Shown one piece after another: positions 1 through 14,943 of a stretch of 28,950 bases of DNA. The stretch comes from Spirogloea muscicola (taxonomy: Eukaryota; Streptophyta; Zygnematophyceae; Spirogloeales; Spirogloeaceae): assembly GCA_009602725.1 (NCBI GenBank), contig WELB01000117.1, positions 241,669-270,618 of the forward strand, written 5' to 3'. Numbering within the stretch: the first letter of the stretch is position 1; each line of letters opens with the position of its first letter. Below the pieces are notes generated by a model. The model was not told the DNA's origin. It saw only the letters and a list, made by a program, of their open reading frames with translations, and made no database searches. The translations under genes were made by a program, and so were the position numbers.

Positions 1-124
<124 letters not shown>

Positions 125-194
125 AGCCTCCGCCGCCGCGCCTTGCCGCTGGCGGCGGAGGCCGCCGGCGCTCCGGGCGGGCGGGGCGCGCGCC

Positions 195-765
195 ATGGCG
201 CCCGACGAGGAGAAGATGACGCGGCGGTCGCCGCTGGACTTCCCCGTGGTGAGCTCCCCGAGGTCCCGTGCTCGAGCCCCCAGCTCGTCGTCCCGAGGGC
301 CGGGCCCCGGATTTCCGACCTCCGCCTCCAGCACGTTGCCCTGGCCGCCGTCGCCTGGTCCTTGCCGCTGCTACCTCGTCGCCGGGCTGCTCCCGCCGTT
401 GCCGCTGGCGTTGGGGCCTCCCCGCCGGCTCCTGCATAGTGGGCTGCCTTTGTGCCACCGTGGGACTTGCGGCCGTTTGCGCCGTGGCTGCTAGAGCTCG
501 CCGCGCCCGCTTGCAGATCAGCATGGCTGCCGCACGCCCGACCGGACCTTGACGCTGTTTGTGGGCTCCTTGCTCGCCGCAGGAGTGGGACCGGCCGGGC
601 CCGGGGCGGCGGCCCGACATCTTCCCGCAGTTCAGCCCGATGAAGCAGCCGCTGCCGCAGCCGTTGCCCGGCGACCCGCCGGAGGAGGAGGAGGAGGACG
701 ACGGCGAGAAGAAGCCCGAGGAGGAGCCGGACCCCGACAAGGAGCCGGAGGTGCCCGAGGAGTGA
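195..765 (+). CDS. Small conserved plant-type protein with acidic C-terminus, 2 exons
   Basis: Exons are 195-248 and 583-765, giving 78 residues. The donor after 248 reads GTGAGC and the acceptor is CGCAG before 583; both junctions are phase 0. The N-terminus carries SPLDFPV, and the second exon opens with EWDRPGPGRRPDIFPQFSPM followed by PLPQPLPGDPP. The last third is a run of Glu, Asp, Lys and Pro ending in PEVPEE. The SPLDFPVEWDRP and FPQFSPMK blocks look like those I recall from short uncharacterised land-plant proteins, so the gene is probably conserved, but I know no function. No signal peptide or membrane segment is visible. ATG 195 is preferred because it begins the conserved block; translation of the retained intron gives only low-complexity sequence. 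Confidence 0.75.
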
Positions 766-2117
766 TAGCACGCCGGCTGTTGCCGTCGACGACACAGACT
801 GCCTCTCTTTCTCCTTTTCCACTCTCACTGCTGCTGGTGCGGAGTCAAGCTCCAGTACAATACTCTTGATACGCCCCACAGAAGCTGCTGCAGACGGTCA
901 TCTCGTGCTACAGCCTTTCTATCTTCCCTCCCTCCCTGCCTCCTGTTCGTTGTCGCTGCCGGTCTCCTTCCTGATCTTAGCCAGGAAGCAAGTGCAGGCA
1001 TGCTGGGCCCGCTCCTCCATGGTGCAGTTGTCCATCCTCTGCCACAGCTTGGCCATTGGAGCCTCCAAAGAGGCTCCAGCAAGCTCTGCAGATTAGTCGC
1101 ACTAGATGTTTCGTCACCTCCCAATTTTGACATCATGAGATGAGGATAATCTGTCTGTCGCAACACCAGGTGCAGTGCTTAGGGTGCCTCTTCTGAAGCA
1201 CATGAAAACTTGCAAGCTCAATGATTGCTGTATGCAGTATCGAACACCTTAAGCGTTGCACCCATCAATGACTCAGCAGGTCGGAGCGGAGCAGGCCCTC
1301 TGGTGATCTGGATTGTGCTAGGAGCACGCACGCTAAATCAGCTGACTGCACAAGCCACATGAGAGGCATGTTGCATTCTCAGGTGGGGTAGCTCCTGGTT
1401 CATTGGCAGCACAGAGATGATGCGCGGGCATGTCAGTAGTGGAGCCCGAGCTGGCCAGCTGAAGGGCGACAAAGGAGACATTGGACACATCAGGCATCCG
1501 CGGAAACTGCGCCAGGCGAGGAGGCGCCCAGCGCCGTGTCCCAAGTGCCAGGTGGTCATTTGGCAGCCCACTGGAGGGAAAGTGAGCTGGGCAGCGGTGG
1601 GAGCCACCCTCATAATGGTCACCCTCAGTGCAACGCCATCAGGCTGCCTGCCAGCAATTAGTTTTTCACCAGGTCTGACAGAGCTGCACTCTCACTTAGA
1701 TTGGCCCGTGATGAGCCACCCATGTGAACGAGAAACCTTGGCAAAGGAGAGTGCATTGCAGCAAGTTGGCAGGTCAGCCTGCAGCTATGCAGCATACTTC
1801 ATGTGAGTGCCCCGGATGCCACATTGCCCAGATACGGCATACAGCACAAGTGCTGGCTACACTTGACGATGAGTGTCAAGTCAGGTATGATGGCAAGAGC
1901 ACGAGCAGCTGTCATTTGCTGCTTTGAGGCACGCAGCCCCTGGATGAATGGTCTGAATTTGCAAAACACTACCAAAGAATCCAGCTCTGCTCAGCTTGTG
2001 ACAATCTAGCTTCGCATCTGCATGGCAGGACTGGCCACTGATGACAAGCAGTGAATAAATCTAGCATGAGTTACTCCATTTGCTCGTAGACTGCGTCATC
2101 AGTATGCCGTCAGAAAC
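766..2117. other. 1.35 kb between genes, no certain gene
   Basis: This interval should hold the 3' ends of the small gene on the left (+) and of the ORP gene on the right (-), which converge here. No full-length gene is recognisable. Two short minus-strand segments look coding and are listed separately. The overlapping plus and minus frames in 1338-1806 show no family motif. Confidence 0.6.
919..1505 (-). CDS. Possible exons of an unrecognised minus-strand gene
   Basis: Two minus-strand stretches have coding character. One (about 1056 down to the stop at 919) reads MAKLWQRMDNCTMEERAQHA, continues with a helical charged segment, and ends in a hydrophilic tail before TAG; a TCTGCAG acceptor lies just upstream, near 1090. 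The other follows a TGGCGCAG acceptor near 1505 and reads FPRMPDVSNVSFVALQLASS and onward. I could not join them through a phase-compatible intron with confidence and I recognise no family. They may be the 3' exons of one small gene, pseudogene pieces, or chance. Coordinates are approximate. Confidence 0.25.
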
Positions 2118-5100
2118 TCATTGAGCTGATTTGCCCTCCTCGGACAGCGGGTCTGAGGTGCTGAAGATGTCGGCGCAGCCTGACCAGTCACCACGCTCGC
2201 GTGCCTCCCAGTAACCGCCCTGGTATGTGAACGTGCCGTGCGGGCCCTGCTTCTTGAACCACCGCGGCTCCCACCCTGCCTCCTGCGCCTTCCTCGCCTG
2301 CCCAAGGCACACCAATGCTTATGCGCGACAATGATCAGCCTGTGAAGGTGTGTACAGCTTTTCTAGAAATTCTTGCATAGACAATACTTCTGTAGTATCC
2401 ATATACAAACCACTTTAACGACATGGCAACTGAATGCAGCTGGGTGAGATGGGCTGCTCACAACGCGCTGCCGTTGCTCCAAGCGCAGCTTCTCACTGTT
2501 GGCCTCGTCAAACTGCCCGTTTTCCAGCAGCCGCTGGTCTGGCCGCAGCCTGGAATCAGTTGGGGGCAACTTCTCCTGCAACAAAGCCAACATGCAACCC
2601 TTAGACAAATACTCACAAGCAAACGAGTTTGCAAAGTAAGTGTGTGCCTGTAACCTTGAACCAATCAGGGGAATGAGATCTTACCCTCAAGCCAGGGAGG
2701 ATCTCATTAAGGGTGATGGCAAAGGACGTGAGGCCGTAGCGCATGGGATACTTGGAAGGTGGGGAGCGCTGCCACACAAGCACCGCATCCTCCATACTCT
2801 CTACATCCGTAGCCTTGGCCTTCTTCCCCAAATCTCCCATCACGTAATATACGCAGTGGTCCCACTTGCCCAGGATTGCTGCCACGTTCTCGCCCCGTGC
2901 ATTCACCACGTGCCCTTGCACCTGCCAAAGTACGATATATCAGGCAATAATTCTTCCATCAAGTGCATTCATCATGTGCCCTTGCACCTGTCAAAGTACG
3001 AAAATCAGGCACTAATTCAATCAGAAATAAGACACAAAGGCCCTCCTCTGTGAGGAGCTCTCCTGCATCTATGCAGTGTGCTATCAATCTGCAGCACAGA
3101 AGAAGCTGCAGTGATTGCAAGAAAGTCACTATGACCTGACGAGGGTTCCGGTCCATGAGCGACTGCTCTTTGAATTTAAGGCTGGCTGAGAAGCCGCGGT
3201 TGCCGTTGATGCGCATGGTGCCATAGTGGTCCGAGTACAGCTTTCCCAAGATAATGTTGTAGATCGAAGTTGTCACCTAAGACAAGACACTAGGTTCTGG
3301 CTTAGATATCAAGAATGACGAAGTTGCCTGCAAGAAGGTCAGCAATCAATACAGACTCTTCTCAAACTTCAGCATTGACCTGCCTGCATTAAGCAAGATT
3401 GACGGCATAGCGGCAAAGCTCCAAGTGCTGGGAACCCACCTTGCTCCACTCAAAGCGCTCGCCGTCAATAAACTCCAGCGTAAGAACACCGACAGGGTCG
3501 AGCTGGATGGAGCGGCCCCAGAACTTGCTCTTGAGGTTGCAGTCGCCCCAGAACTTCCACTCCACGCCTTGGCATGCGCACGCCACAATTGTGGGGTGGT
3601 GGCTGACCTGCAGGCACATGTTTGGGGCACAGATGGTGTCATTGCACCTTGTCGATATGATCAAGCGTCAAACTGTTGTAACTTCTGCACAGCAAATTAT
3701 GTACAAGGATCTGTAGATCAAGTAGCTAGCTCAGCAGCAGCCTCAGATCTTGAGGCAGGCAAGAAGCAGTGTCATGAAGCCACAATGGAGATGCCCCCCA
3801 AGCCCACCTTCTCGGAGAAGAAGCGTAGGCCCTTGTCTGGCCAATCAGCCTCATAGGTCTCGCCAAGCAGTGGGTTGAATGGTTTGTTGGACCGACCCTC
3901 GGTGCAGGCGTAGCTCGAGATGGCGAATGCAGCGACATGGATTGCACGCATCAGCGGGTTGCCCTGCGCACCCGCAGCACACCATAAGACTGCCGCATGC
4001 AAGATGGAGGCCACCACAGGCAACAAGCTTCTAGCTCATGAAGTCTATCTCAGTGCACGTCTGGCTGATTCCCATCAAGATCTTAATACCCTTTTACCTG
4101 GTCAGATGCAACCTCAGACCAGAGCAGATGACACATCACGAAGAGGTCCTTCGGATCAACTATAGCAGCGTAATGCTCAAAAGCAGCCAGTGGCAGCAGC
4201 TGTGCGTCAGCACAACCGCCGTGGCGGTCGCCATTTCATGGGCAGGGTGCTCAGCACTCACCCGGCGGCCGTACTCGGCTGCGCGGTCAAGGAGCCATGA
4301 GTACTCAAGCTCCTCGAAGCAGCGCTGGAGCGTCGAGATGGGCTCGTTGAAATAGACGGGCAGGCAGACCTTGGACAGGTCCTTGCCAACATTGTCTTTG
4401 ATGATGGACCACAGGCTCACGCTCTTCTCCTTGAACATGGCATCTGGCAGCTTCTCACGACGCTTCACATATGGGTACGTGAACCCAACCTTCTCCATGT
4501 CCAGCGCCGCAATCTCCTCTGGCGTCGGGATGTGCAAGTCCTCCAGCGCCGCAGCCGCCTTGCCAGGTGCGGGTGCTGTCGTGCCGGCAGGCAACAGTTG
4601 GCCCGACGCAGGTGGGCCTGTGGCGACGGGCGGTGGTGTCTTGGTCCTGTACTTCGCGACGTTGGTGGCGCCAGACATGCTGCGCGTGAGGGTAGCGGGC
4701 GACGCAAAAAACTCCTCCGACGTCTCAAAGAAGACATCATTGTCGTCGCCACGGCCGCGGTTGTCATCGTCGTCATCGCTGCCCAGGCCGCCCTCCTCTG
4801 AGTCGCCATGGTGGTAGTCCTCGTCGTCGTCCGTCTCGCTGCCGCCTGCGGCTGGGCATGCATGCTTCCATCAGACTGACGACTGAGCAAGAGAGCCATG
4901 TTGTCAGCATTACCAAGACGATAGGGCCGCTGATCATTGACAGCAGAGATGCACACTGGCCCACTGGCGCACCAGACGGATGATGAGAGCGGCGAGCACA
5001 CGTGCTGGTGCCGCGGTCTCACCCATCTCGCGGGTCAGTGGCCCACTCGAGTTGTTGTGGCCGCTGTCCTGCCTGACAGCCCCGGCGGCGAGCCGAGATG

Positions 5101-6538
5101 CGTCTGCATCATCGATCATCCGCGTCTCCAGCTCCACCTTGTCAGCCTGCCGTCCCCCCGGTCCCGCACATCAAATCCACCCTTTCTGAGCTAAGCCCAC
5201 CGGAGTTCCTAAAGGACTCAATTATGACCGTTGAAAACACATGACACGATAGGATTCATCAAAGCATCACATTTAACAGCACACATGACCGTGCACACTA
5301 GTGTGCATTCTGTACAGAAATATACATAGGCCTGATTGTGTTTTCTCCAGATTTTCACCTCCAGCTCATTCAGGCGCTCGACGAGGCGGTGGCGCTTCTG
5401 CTTGTGGTCGCGCAGCTCTGCCTGCATCTCCGCCACGAGGTCGTGCACGATGCCCTCGCAGTCGGCGATGAGGTCCTCAACACACCCGGCCTCGGCCATG
5501 CGCTGCCGCAGGCGCTCCGTCGAGACGGGCAGGTCATCTGCTGGCAGCAGCATCGCCAGCGGATTGCCAGCCAGGTCCTTGGCCACCTGCCGCAGCGCAG
5601 CCGCCACCACCGCCGCCGCCCCTCCATTAGTGCATGACTCCATCGGTGCATAAAATCGTTAACTAGCATAAGGAGCAGAATGCCAAATAGTTGCAAGCGG
5701 CATGCTAACAGGGATAGCCGATGGAGACAGAGGCGGCAGCGGTGGCCATCGGCTCTCACAGATAGCGCCTCGAGCCAGGCCATGCGGTCCTCCTTGCACT
5801 CTGCACGGAGGTGCAGAGTCCGCGTGCCCGAGTCCACGTAGAACTTCTTCTCGTCGGCATTGCTCGGGCGCAGCGTCGACACCTGCAGCGACAGCTCCCC
5901 GAAGAGCTTGCGGCGCGCCGGCGAGCCCACCGGCGTGTGGCCGCTGCCGCCAGGGCCGCCGCCAGCGCGCTCCTTCTTGAGCAGCCGCCGCACCTCGTCG
6001 CCAATCAGCATCAGCTCTGGCCGACGCTGCAGCTCGGCGATGATGGAGATCTTGGTCGGGCCCTCCACTTTCATGTACGAAAGCACGCCCTGCGGTGCAG
6101 CGCATTGACGGCAGCACGTCAGCTAGCCAACGCGGCATGCGCAGAAAGCTGCTTGACCAGGCTCTGCAACCAAGCCACTGGCTGGCCCCTCAGCTGGCAA
6201 GCGACTCAAATCAGTCGCCCATCAAGTCGAGGCAAGCCCACATGAGCATTCCTGCAGTCCTCAAGCAATCCTGAAGAAAGAGAGTCCATTGAGTGCCAGG
6301 AGGAGGAGAAGTAGAGAGAGGTGGGGCAACAGAGGAGGGAGAGAGCGCGCCGCCATGCCTGCTCGAGGATGAAGTAGCGCGGGCGCCAGCCGCGGCCATA
6401 GTTGACCCACTTGTGCAGCACGCCGGCGACCAGCGGGCCCGTCGGCAGCGCCGCACCCTCTCCGGACAGCCGCCGGTTGCTGCTGCCGCGCGGCGTTCCG
6501 GCCTGCTCGGCCAGCGGGCTCCACCGCGGGCTTGCCAT
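2118..6538 (-). CDS. Oxysterol-binding protein-related protein, plant ORP1/2 type (PH + ORD), 11 exons
   Basis: Exons on the minus strand: 6359-6538, 5760-6089, 5359-5637, 5023-5137, 4262-4845, 3808-3963, 3440-3607, 3136-3276, 2685-2921, 2462-2575, 2118-2297; all phases close, giving 827 residues. Residues about 36-170 form a PH domain ([15 protein letters not shown], then [11 protein letters not shown]). Exon 3 is helical and coiled-coil-like. Residues about 305-350 are acidic. The rest is the lipid-binding [19 protein letters not shown], the signature EKVSHHP at 547-553 (usually EQVSHHP), and the C-terminal [12 protein letters not shown] block. The family moves sterols and PI4P between membranes at ER contact sites; the PH domain targets phosphoinositide-rich membranes. 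The first intron has a GC donor (CAG|GCATGG). ATG 6538 is the first usable start. Exon 3's acceptor (TGGAG before 5637) is the least certain junction. Confidence 0.93.
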
Positions 6539-6607
6539 CCTGGGCACCGGAAGCGCCTCAGTTGCTCTCGCCCATGGCTTGCCACCGCCTGCACTCCCAG
6601 CTCCCTC

Positions 6608-7064
6608 TGCCTGTCTCTCTATCTCTCTCTCCCTCTCTCTCTCTCTCTCCCCCCCCCTCCCCTAAAATTGCCTCCCTCCCTCTCTCCCCCCCACTCCCTC
6701 CCTCCTCCGGTGTGTCTCAGTCTACCTCTCTGCCAGTCAGTCTGTTCACAGCGCTCTCTCTCCACCACCTGAGCAAGGCCTACGACTCTCTCTCCCACCT
6801 CGTCCTCCTCCCTCTCTGCCGCCCTACCTGGAAGCTAGCCTCCTCCTCACACCCACAACCCCCCTCCGCTCTCCCTCTGGCTGCCCGCTCTGCCTCCCAC
6901 GCTCTTCCTCAAAACCCCCTCTCTCCGGCTCACCACCCCCGCCTCTCCGCCCTCTCCCTCTCTCTCTCTCTCGCCCTCCCACGCGCCCCAGCTCCCTCCC
7001 TCCTCTGCGCTCTCTCTCTCCCGCGCTGCCCAGCTCAGCACCGCCGCTGCCGCCACCGCCGCCG
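6608..7064. repeat. CT/AG microsatellite and polypyrimidine tract
   Basis: Runs of alternating CT (for example 6608-6651 and 6955-6972) sit in a longer polypyrimidine region. The plus-strand frame through this region is open only because of composition: it translates to Ser/Pro/Leu repeats. GA-rich tracts upstream of genes can act as regulatory elements, but that is inference here. Confidence 0.85.
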
Positions 7065-7119
7065 CCGCCTTTCGCCGCCGCCTTACACGCCGCAGCTCTC
7101 CCTCGGCAAAGCCTCCACC

Positions 7120-7123
7120 TCGC

Positions 7124-7158
<35 letters not shown>

Positions 7159-7170
7159 GCCGCCGCCAGC
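7120..7170. repeat. GCC trinucleotide repeat
   Basis: Near-perfect GCC repeats, with an interruption by ACC near 7155, just downstream of the pyrimidine tract. It is simple-sequence DNA. Similar GGC/GCC runs occur at 14904-14941 and at the right window edge. Confidence 0.9.
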
Positions 7171-7690
7171 TCGCTCCGACGTCCAGGTTAGCCTGTCTGA
7201 TCCTCCAGTGCACCAGCTCAGTCGTCCGTACTTGACTGTCGTTTTCGACTGTGCACAGCCGTGGGGAACTAACGTCTCGCAGTCACCTTAGTCACCTTGC
7301 AATTGGGCTTTCTTTATTGTAGGCCCGCTTTTGCACTAGCTTTTGCCTGTATTGGCTGGATCGGCTCCGTGTGCACCGCGCGCCTTCCTTCACTTGCTGG
7401 TTAGAGGTTATCTAGTGCCCACTCACAGAAGTCACGCAGAGTGGTTTCGTCCTTTTTGCACCCTCCGGCCCTTCATTTGCGGTTCTAGGTTCCGCATGGT
7501 AAGCAGGAGCACATTCATGTCACAAAGTTGTGGCCCGCTGGCCGCCGTAGGAGTGGAGCATACTTGTGGCTGGTACTAGCTAACACCAATATAAATCAAG
7601 AACTTGGTCTACCACAGTCGCACAATGTGTGAGGCAGTGCCTCCAAAAGCACCTATGCCGAAGAGGCTGACAAGAAGTCAGCTGGACCAG

Positions 7691-8312
7691 CTACCTGGTG
7701 AAAGGCGAAACGCGCTGCTTGGCCTCGTCCATGAAACCTCCTGCAAGCACACCAAGGGACTGGCACCAATGGTACCCCGTGGAAGGGTGCGCCATTGTCT
7801 CCACAGCACACTTCGCAAGGAATAACTTCTCCTTGTGCCGCCTCTCCATTGCGGCTATCTCAGCGAGGTCCTCCTCAGTCAAAGGATGGTCTGCATCACA
7901 CTTCACTATCACTATCGCTGTCGCTGTCATTCGTCCAATACCCTCCTGTGGCGTAGAGAACGTCCAGATTTGCTTTCGTGGCAGCGCCAATCTGCTGCTT
8001 GATGCAAGCAGGGTCAGAGGCCGTTATAAGAAGGTCCGTGTCGCGACTTGTGCAGACAGAGCCGTGGACTTCTTCAAGCGTGAGACAGTAGGAGATTGGA
8101 ATGCGCTTTCTGTTCTCTCTCTCCAGAATCTCCACTAGTCTCAGCAGCACAACTGCAAGCATGCCAACTCCGTGAAGACAAAGCCCTCGCACGACAAGGT
8201 TTGCACCGTCACCGTACTGCGCATGCATTGGTTGAGGCAGTGGGCTCGCCAACATTACCCAGCCGGCAACGCCCACTGCCTTAAACACCAGATTGTTCCT
8301 AGGTTTTCCCAC
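7691..8312 (-). CDS. Unrecognised minus-strand coding-like region, structure unresolved
   Basis: Two overlapping minus-strand open frames look like parts of one protein. The upstream one (8312-7896) contains GANLVVRGLCLHGVGMLAVV, then RLVEILEREN and TLEEVHGSV, and ends in a DSDSDSDS tract. The downstream one (to the stop at 7691) contains DADHPLTEEDLAEIAAMERR and HKEKLFLAKCAVETM, and ends FMDEAKQRV. An intron with a GTAATG donor and CGCAG acceptor is possible inside the first part. Joining the two requires an intron I cannot place or a one-base slip in the GACAGC/GATAGT repeat near 7915. The VVRG...VEIL stretch faintly resembles an Alba-type fold, but I would not name it. Exact exons are unknown. 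Confidence 0.35.
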
Positions 8313-8640
8313 TCTGGCCAGAACACCTTACCGACCTACGGCTTTGTCCCCATCCCCTCTTCCACCCCCACCCAGAACCTTAATGCTGTAGCCACCATAT
8401 CATAAAATGCTCATGTGCTAGTGCAACTGTGGTGAACCTTTTTGTAAATATTGAGGACAAGCGTGGTCCTGTACGCGCATGAGTGTTATGATGAAGGGGT
8501 CCCACGGAGAATCGTGAACTCACCTCACGCCTTTGTACTGAAGAATCTGACGTATTTGGCATCACCTTAAACGTTTCCACCTGCCAAATGTCAGGTTCTT
8601 GCATGGTCGCATTCGGCCTGGCCGTAACACTGGCCTATTT
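8313..8640. other. Interval with no recognisable feature
   Basis: Between the unresolved minus-strand region and the left arm of the retroelement inverted repeat. Short frames on both strands show no motif, and I see nothing functional here. Confidence 0.5.
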
Positions 8641-9099
8641 GGCCCGACCGCGACCTCTTGTATCGACCGGCTGAAACCCCAACCTGAATTTGCACGCTAT
8701 CCTGCCGCTGCTGACGCGCCGCCGCAACCGCCGCCACTGGTGCCGAGCGCTGAAGCGAGTCTCCCCGTCGCTCTTGTCGCAAAGCTCTCCTCGCAATCAA
8801 CATGGCTGGTCAAGGCCAAGACGCCACAAATCACATGGTATCAGAGGAGGCCTCGAGGGCCTGCGGCAGTTTGACGGCACCAACTGGACCATCTGGAAGG
8901 AGATGGTGGAGCTGGCCGTTGGACCACCTTGGTCTACCGGCCATCCTACAAGGGACAGAGGCAGAGCCAGTGTCGCAGGAGGACGGCGCGGATGCTTCTG
9001 GAGCGATGCAGAAGTACAGGCGGAGGCAGACTCGCTGCCTCTACATTCGGAAGTGCAGCCTCAACCGCTGCACAGCTGAAGCTGGTGGTTGGAAAGAAG
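8641..9099 (+). mobile_element. Copia-type LTR retroelement 5' fragment, left arm (plus orientation)
   Basis: Reads 5' to 3' on the plus strand as leader or LTR end, a tRNA-Met-like primer binding site (TGGTATCAGAGG, 8836-8847, next to a CA dinucleotide), then the start of gag. Translation of 8850-9099 gives GGLEGLRQFDGTNWTIWKEM, typical of the gag N-terminal region of Copia elements (F-D-G-x-N-W-x-x-W-K). The copy is broken: relative to the other arm it has small indels, so the gag frame is lost after WKEMVELAV. It stops at GGAAAGAAG (9099). It is an incomplete, non-autonomous fragment and pairs as an inverted repeat with 9169-9632. Confidence 0.8.
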
Positions 9100-9632
9100 G
9101 TGCTGATGCTTATCTGCGTGGTCTTTCTGTACTCCTTGCACAGTGTCGCCCACGACTCTGTGGGTGTCTTCTTTCCAATCACCAGCCTCAGCTTTGCAGC
9201 GTTGAGGCTGCACACCAGAATGTAGAGGCAGCGAGTCTGCCTCCGCCTGTACTTCTGCATCATCGCTTCGGAAGCATCCGCGTCGTCATCCTGCGACACC
9301 GGCTCTGCCTCTGTCCCCTGTAGGATGGCCAGTAGGCCAAGGTGGTCCACGGCCAGCTCCACCATCTCCTTCCAGATGGTCCAATTGATGCCGTCAAAGC
9401 GCCGCAGGCCCTCGAGGCCTCCTCTGATGCCATGTCGATTCGTGGCGTCTTGGCCTTAGCCAGCCATGCTGATCGCGAGGAGAGCTCTGCGACGAGAGCG
9501 ACGGGGGAGACCCGCTTCAGCGCTCGTCAGCGGGCGGCGGTGGTGGCGGCGGCGCGTCGGCAGAGGCAGGACAGCGGGCAGTCTCAGGTTGGGGTCTCAG
9601 CCGGTGACGATACAAGAGGTCGCGATCGGCCC
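9100..9632 (-). mobile_element. Copia-type LTR retroelement 5' fragment, right arm plus loop (minus orientation)
   Basis: The minus strand carries the same sequence as the left arm and extends about 69 nt further, into the centre. From 9432 it reads TGGCATCAGAGG (a one-base variant of the Copia primer binding site), then gag: LEGLRRFDGINWTIWKEMVE, LAVDHLGLLAILQGTEAEPV, CLYILVCSLNAAKLRLVIGK, and ESWATLCKEYRK in the loop. This frame is intact to the loop, so it is the better preserved copy. An upstream ATG in the same frame (about 9468) is followed after two codons by a TAA where the left copy has CAA. Sequence similar to LTR/leader continues to 9632 and may extend to 9890. Confidence 0.8.
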
Positions 9633-9903
9633 AGATAGAGAAGTGCGCGCCCATAGAAAAGAGGGGCTGGCAAAGCCAGCCCAAAAACGAATGGACAATG
9701 TCCAAAGCCTAAGAAAGAGGAGCCGGAGAAAGGACTACACTACAGAACACTGCAGAACACAGAAACGATGCAGAGGAAAGCTCAGTACCCACGAGTGAGC
9801 AACATCAGGTCTGAGTAGCTCGCTGCAGGGAAAGAGGCACTCTGCCGAGACCCAGAGGCGGCGGCCATAGCACGGCCTGCGCGCGTATGNAATTTGGCAG
9901 CAT
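9633..9903. other. Probable retroelement LTR/leader flank and an ambiguous base
   Basis: On the minus strand this leads into the right retroelement arm and may be its LTR. It includes a perfect 8-bp stem, GGGCTGGC/GCCAGCCC, at 9664-9682. A single N at 9890 lies 14 bases from the end of the PFP gene model, so the join here may be imperfect. No gene is seen. Confidence 0.45.
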
Positions 9904-14864
<4,961 letters not shown>

Positions 14865-14904
14865 CTAGCGAGAGCGCCACGAACCAAGGCCGTTGTCCGA
14901 CTTC

Positions 14905-14935
<31 letters not shown>

Positions 14936-14943
14936 GCGGCGGG
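14865..14943. promoter_or_regulatory. Short shared promoter between divergent PFP-beta and telobox Myb genes
   Basis: Only 79 bases separate the start codons of the minus-strand PFP-beta gene and the plus-strand Myb gene. The interval includes a GGC repeat (14904-14941). In-frame codons upstream of the Myb ATG would encode a Gly tract but are preceded by TAG (14866) with no ATG, so they are probably 5' UTR. Both transcripts must start in or beyond this interval, which suggests a bidirectional promoter with overlapping 5' ends. Confidence 0.55.

Larger units (their letters stand above)
6539..7690. promoter_or_regulatory. ORP upstream region, pyrimidine-rich on the plus strand, no gene seen
   Basis: This stretch lies upstream of the ORP start codon and should contain its 5' UTR and promoter. 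From about 6600 to 7170 the plus strand is almost entirely C and T, so the ORP sense strand is GA-rich. The rest, to 7690, shows no recognisable gene. I see no clear TATA element. Confidence 0.5.
8641..9632. repeat. Large inverted repeat with arms of about 460 bp and a 69-nt loop
   Basis: Bases 8641-9099 match the reverse complement of 9169-9632 over their full length, with roughly 85-90% identity judged by eye and a few short indels. The single-copy centre is 9100-9168. Both arms hold the same retroelement fragment, tail to tail. A transcript crossing this locus in either direction would fold into a long imperfect hairpin. Confidence 0.85.

Noticed and set aside
5370-6086. Single minus-strand frame of 238 codons
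   Set aside because: Its first part is ORP exon 2; after 5760 it reads through an intron and then the wrong frame of exon 3. The spliced model matches the PH domain and what follows.
6532-7191. Plus-strand open frame of 219 codons rich in Ser, Pro and Leu
   Set aside because: It is the translation of CT repeats and GCC repeats upstream of the ORP gene, with no domain-like segment.
9664-9682. Strong short hairpin followed by A-run, like a bacterial terminator
   Set aside because: The context is a eukaryotic genome and retroelement flank; intrinsic terminators are not expected, and the run of A is on the wrong side for plus-strand transcription.
14893-14943. Upstream Gly-rich extension of the Myb protein
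   Set aside because: It starts at TTG with no ATG before an in-frame TAG at 14866, so ATG 14944 is the start.
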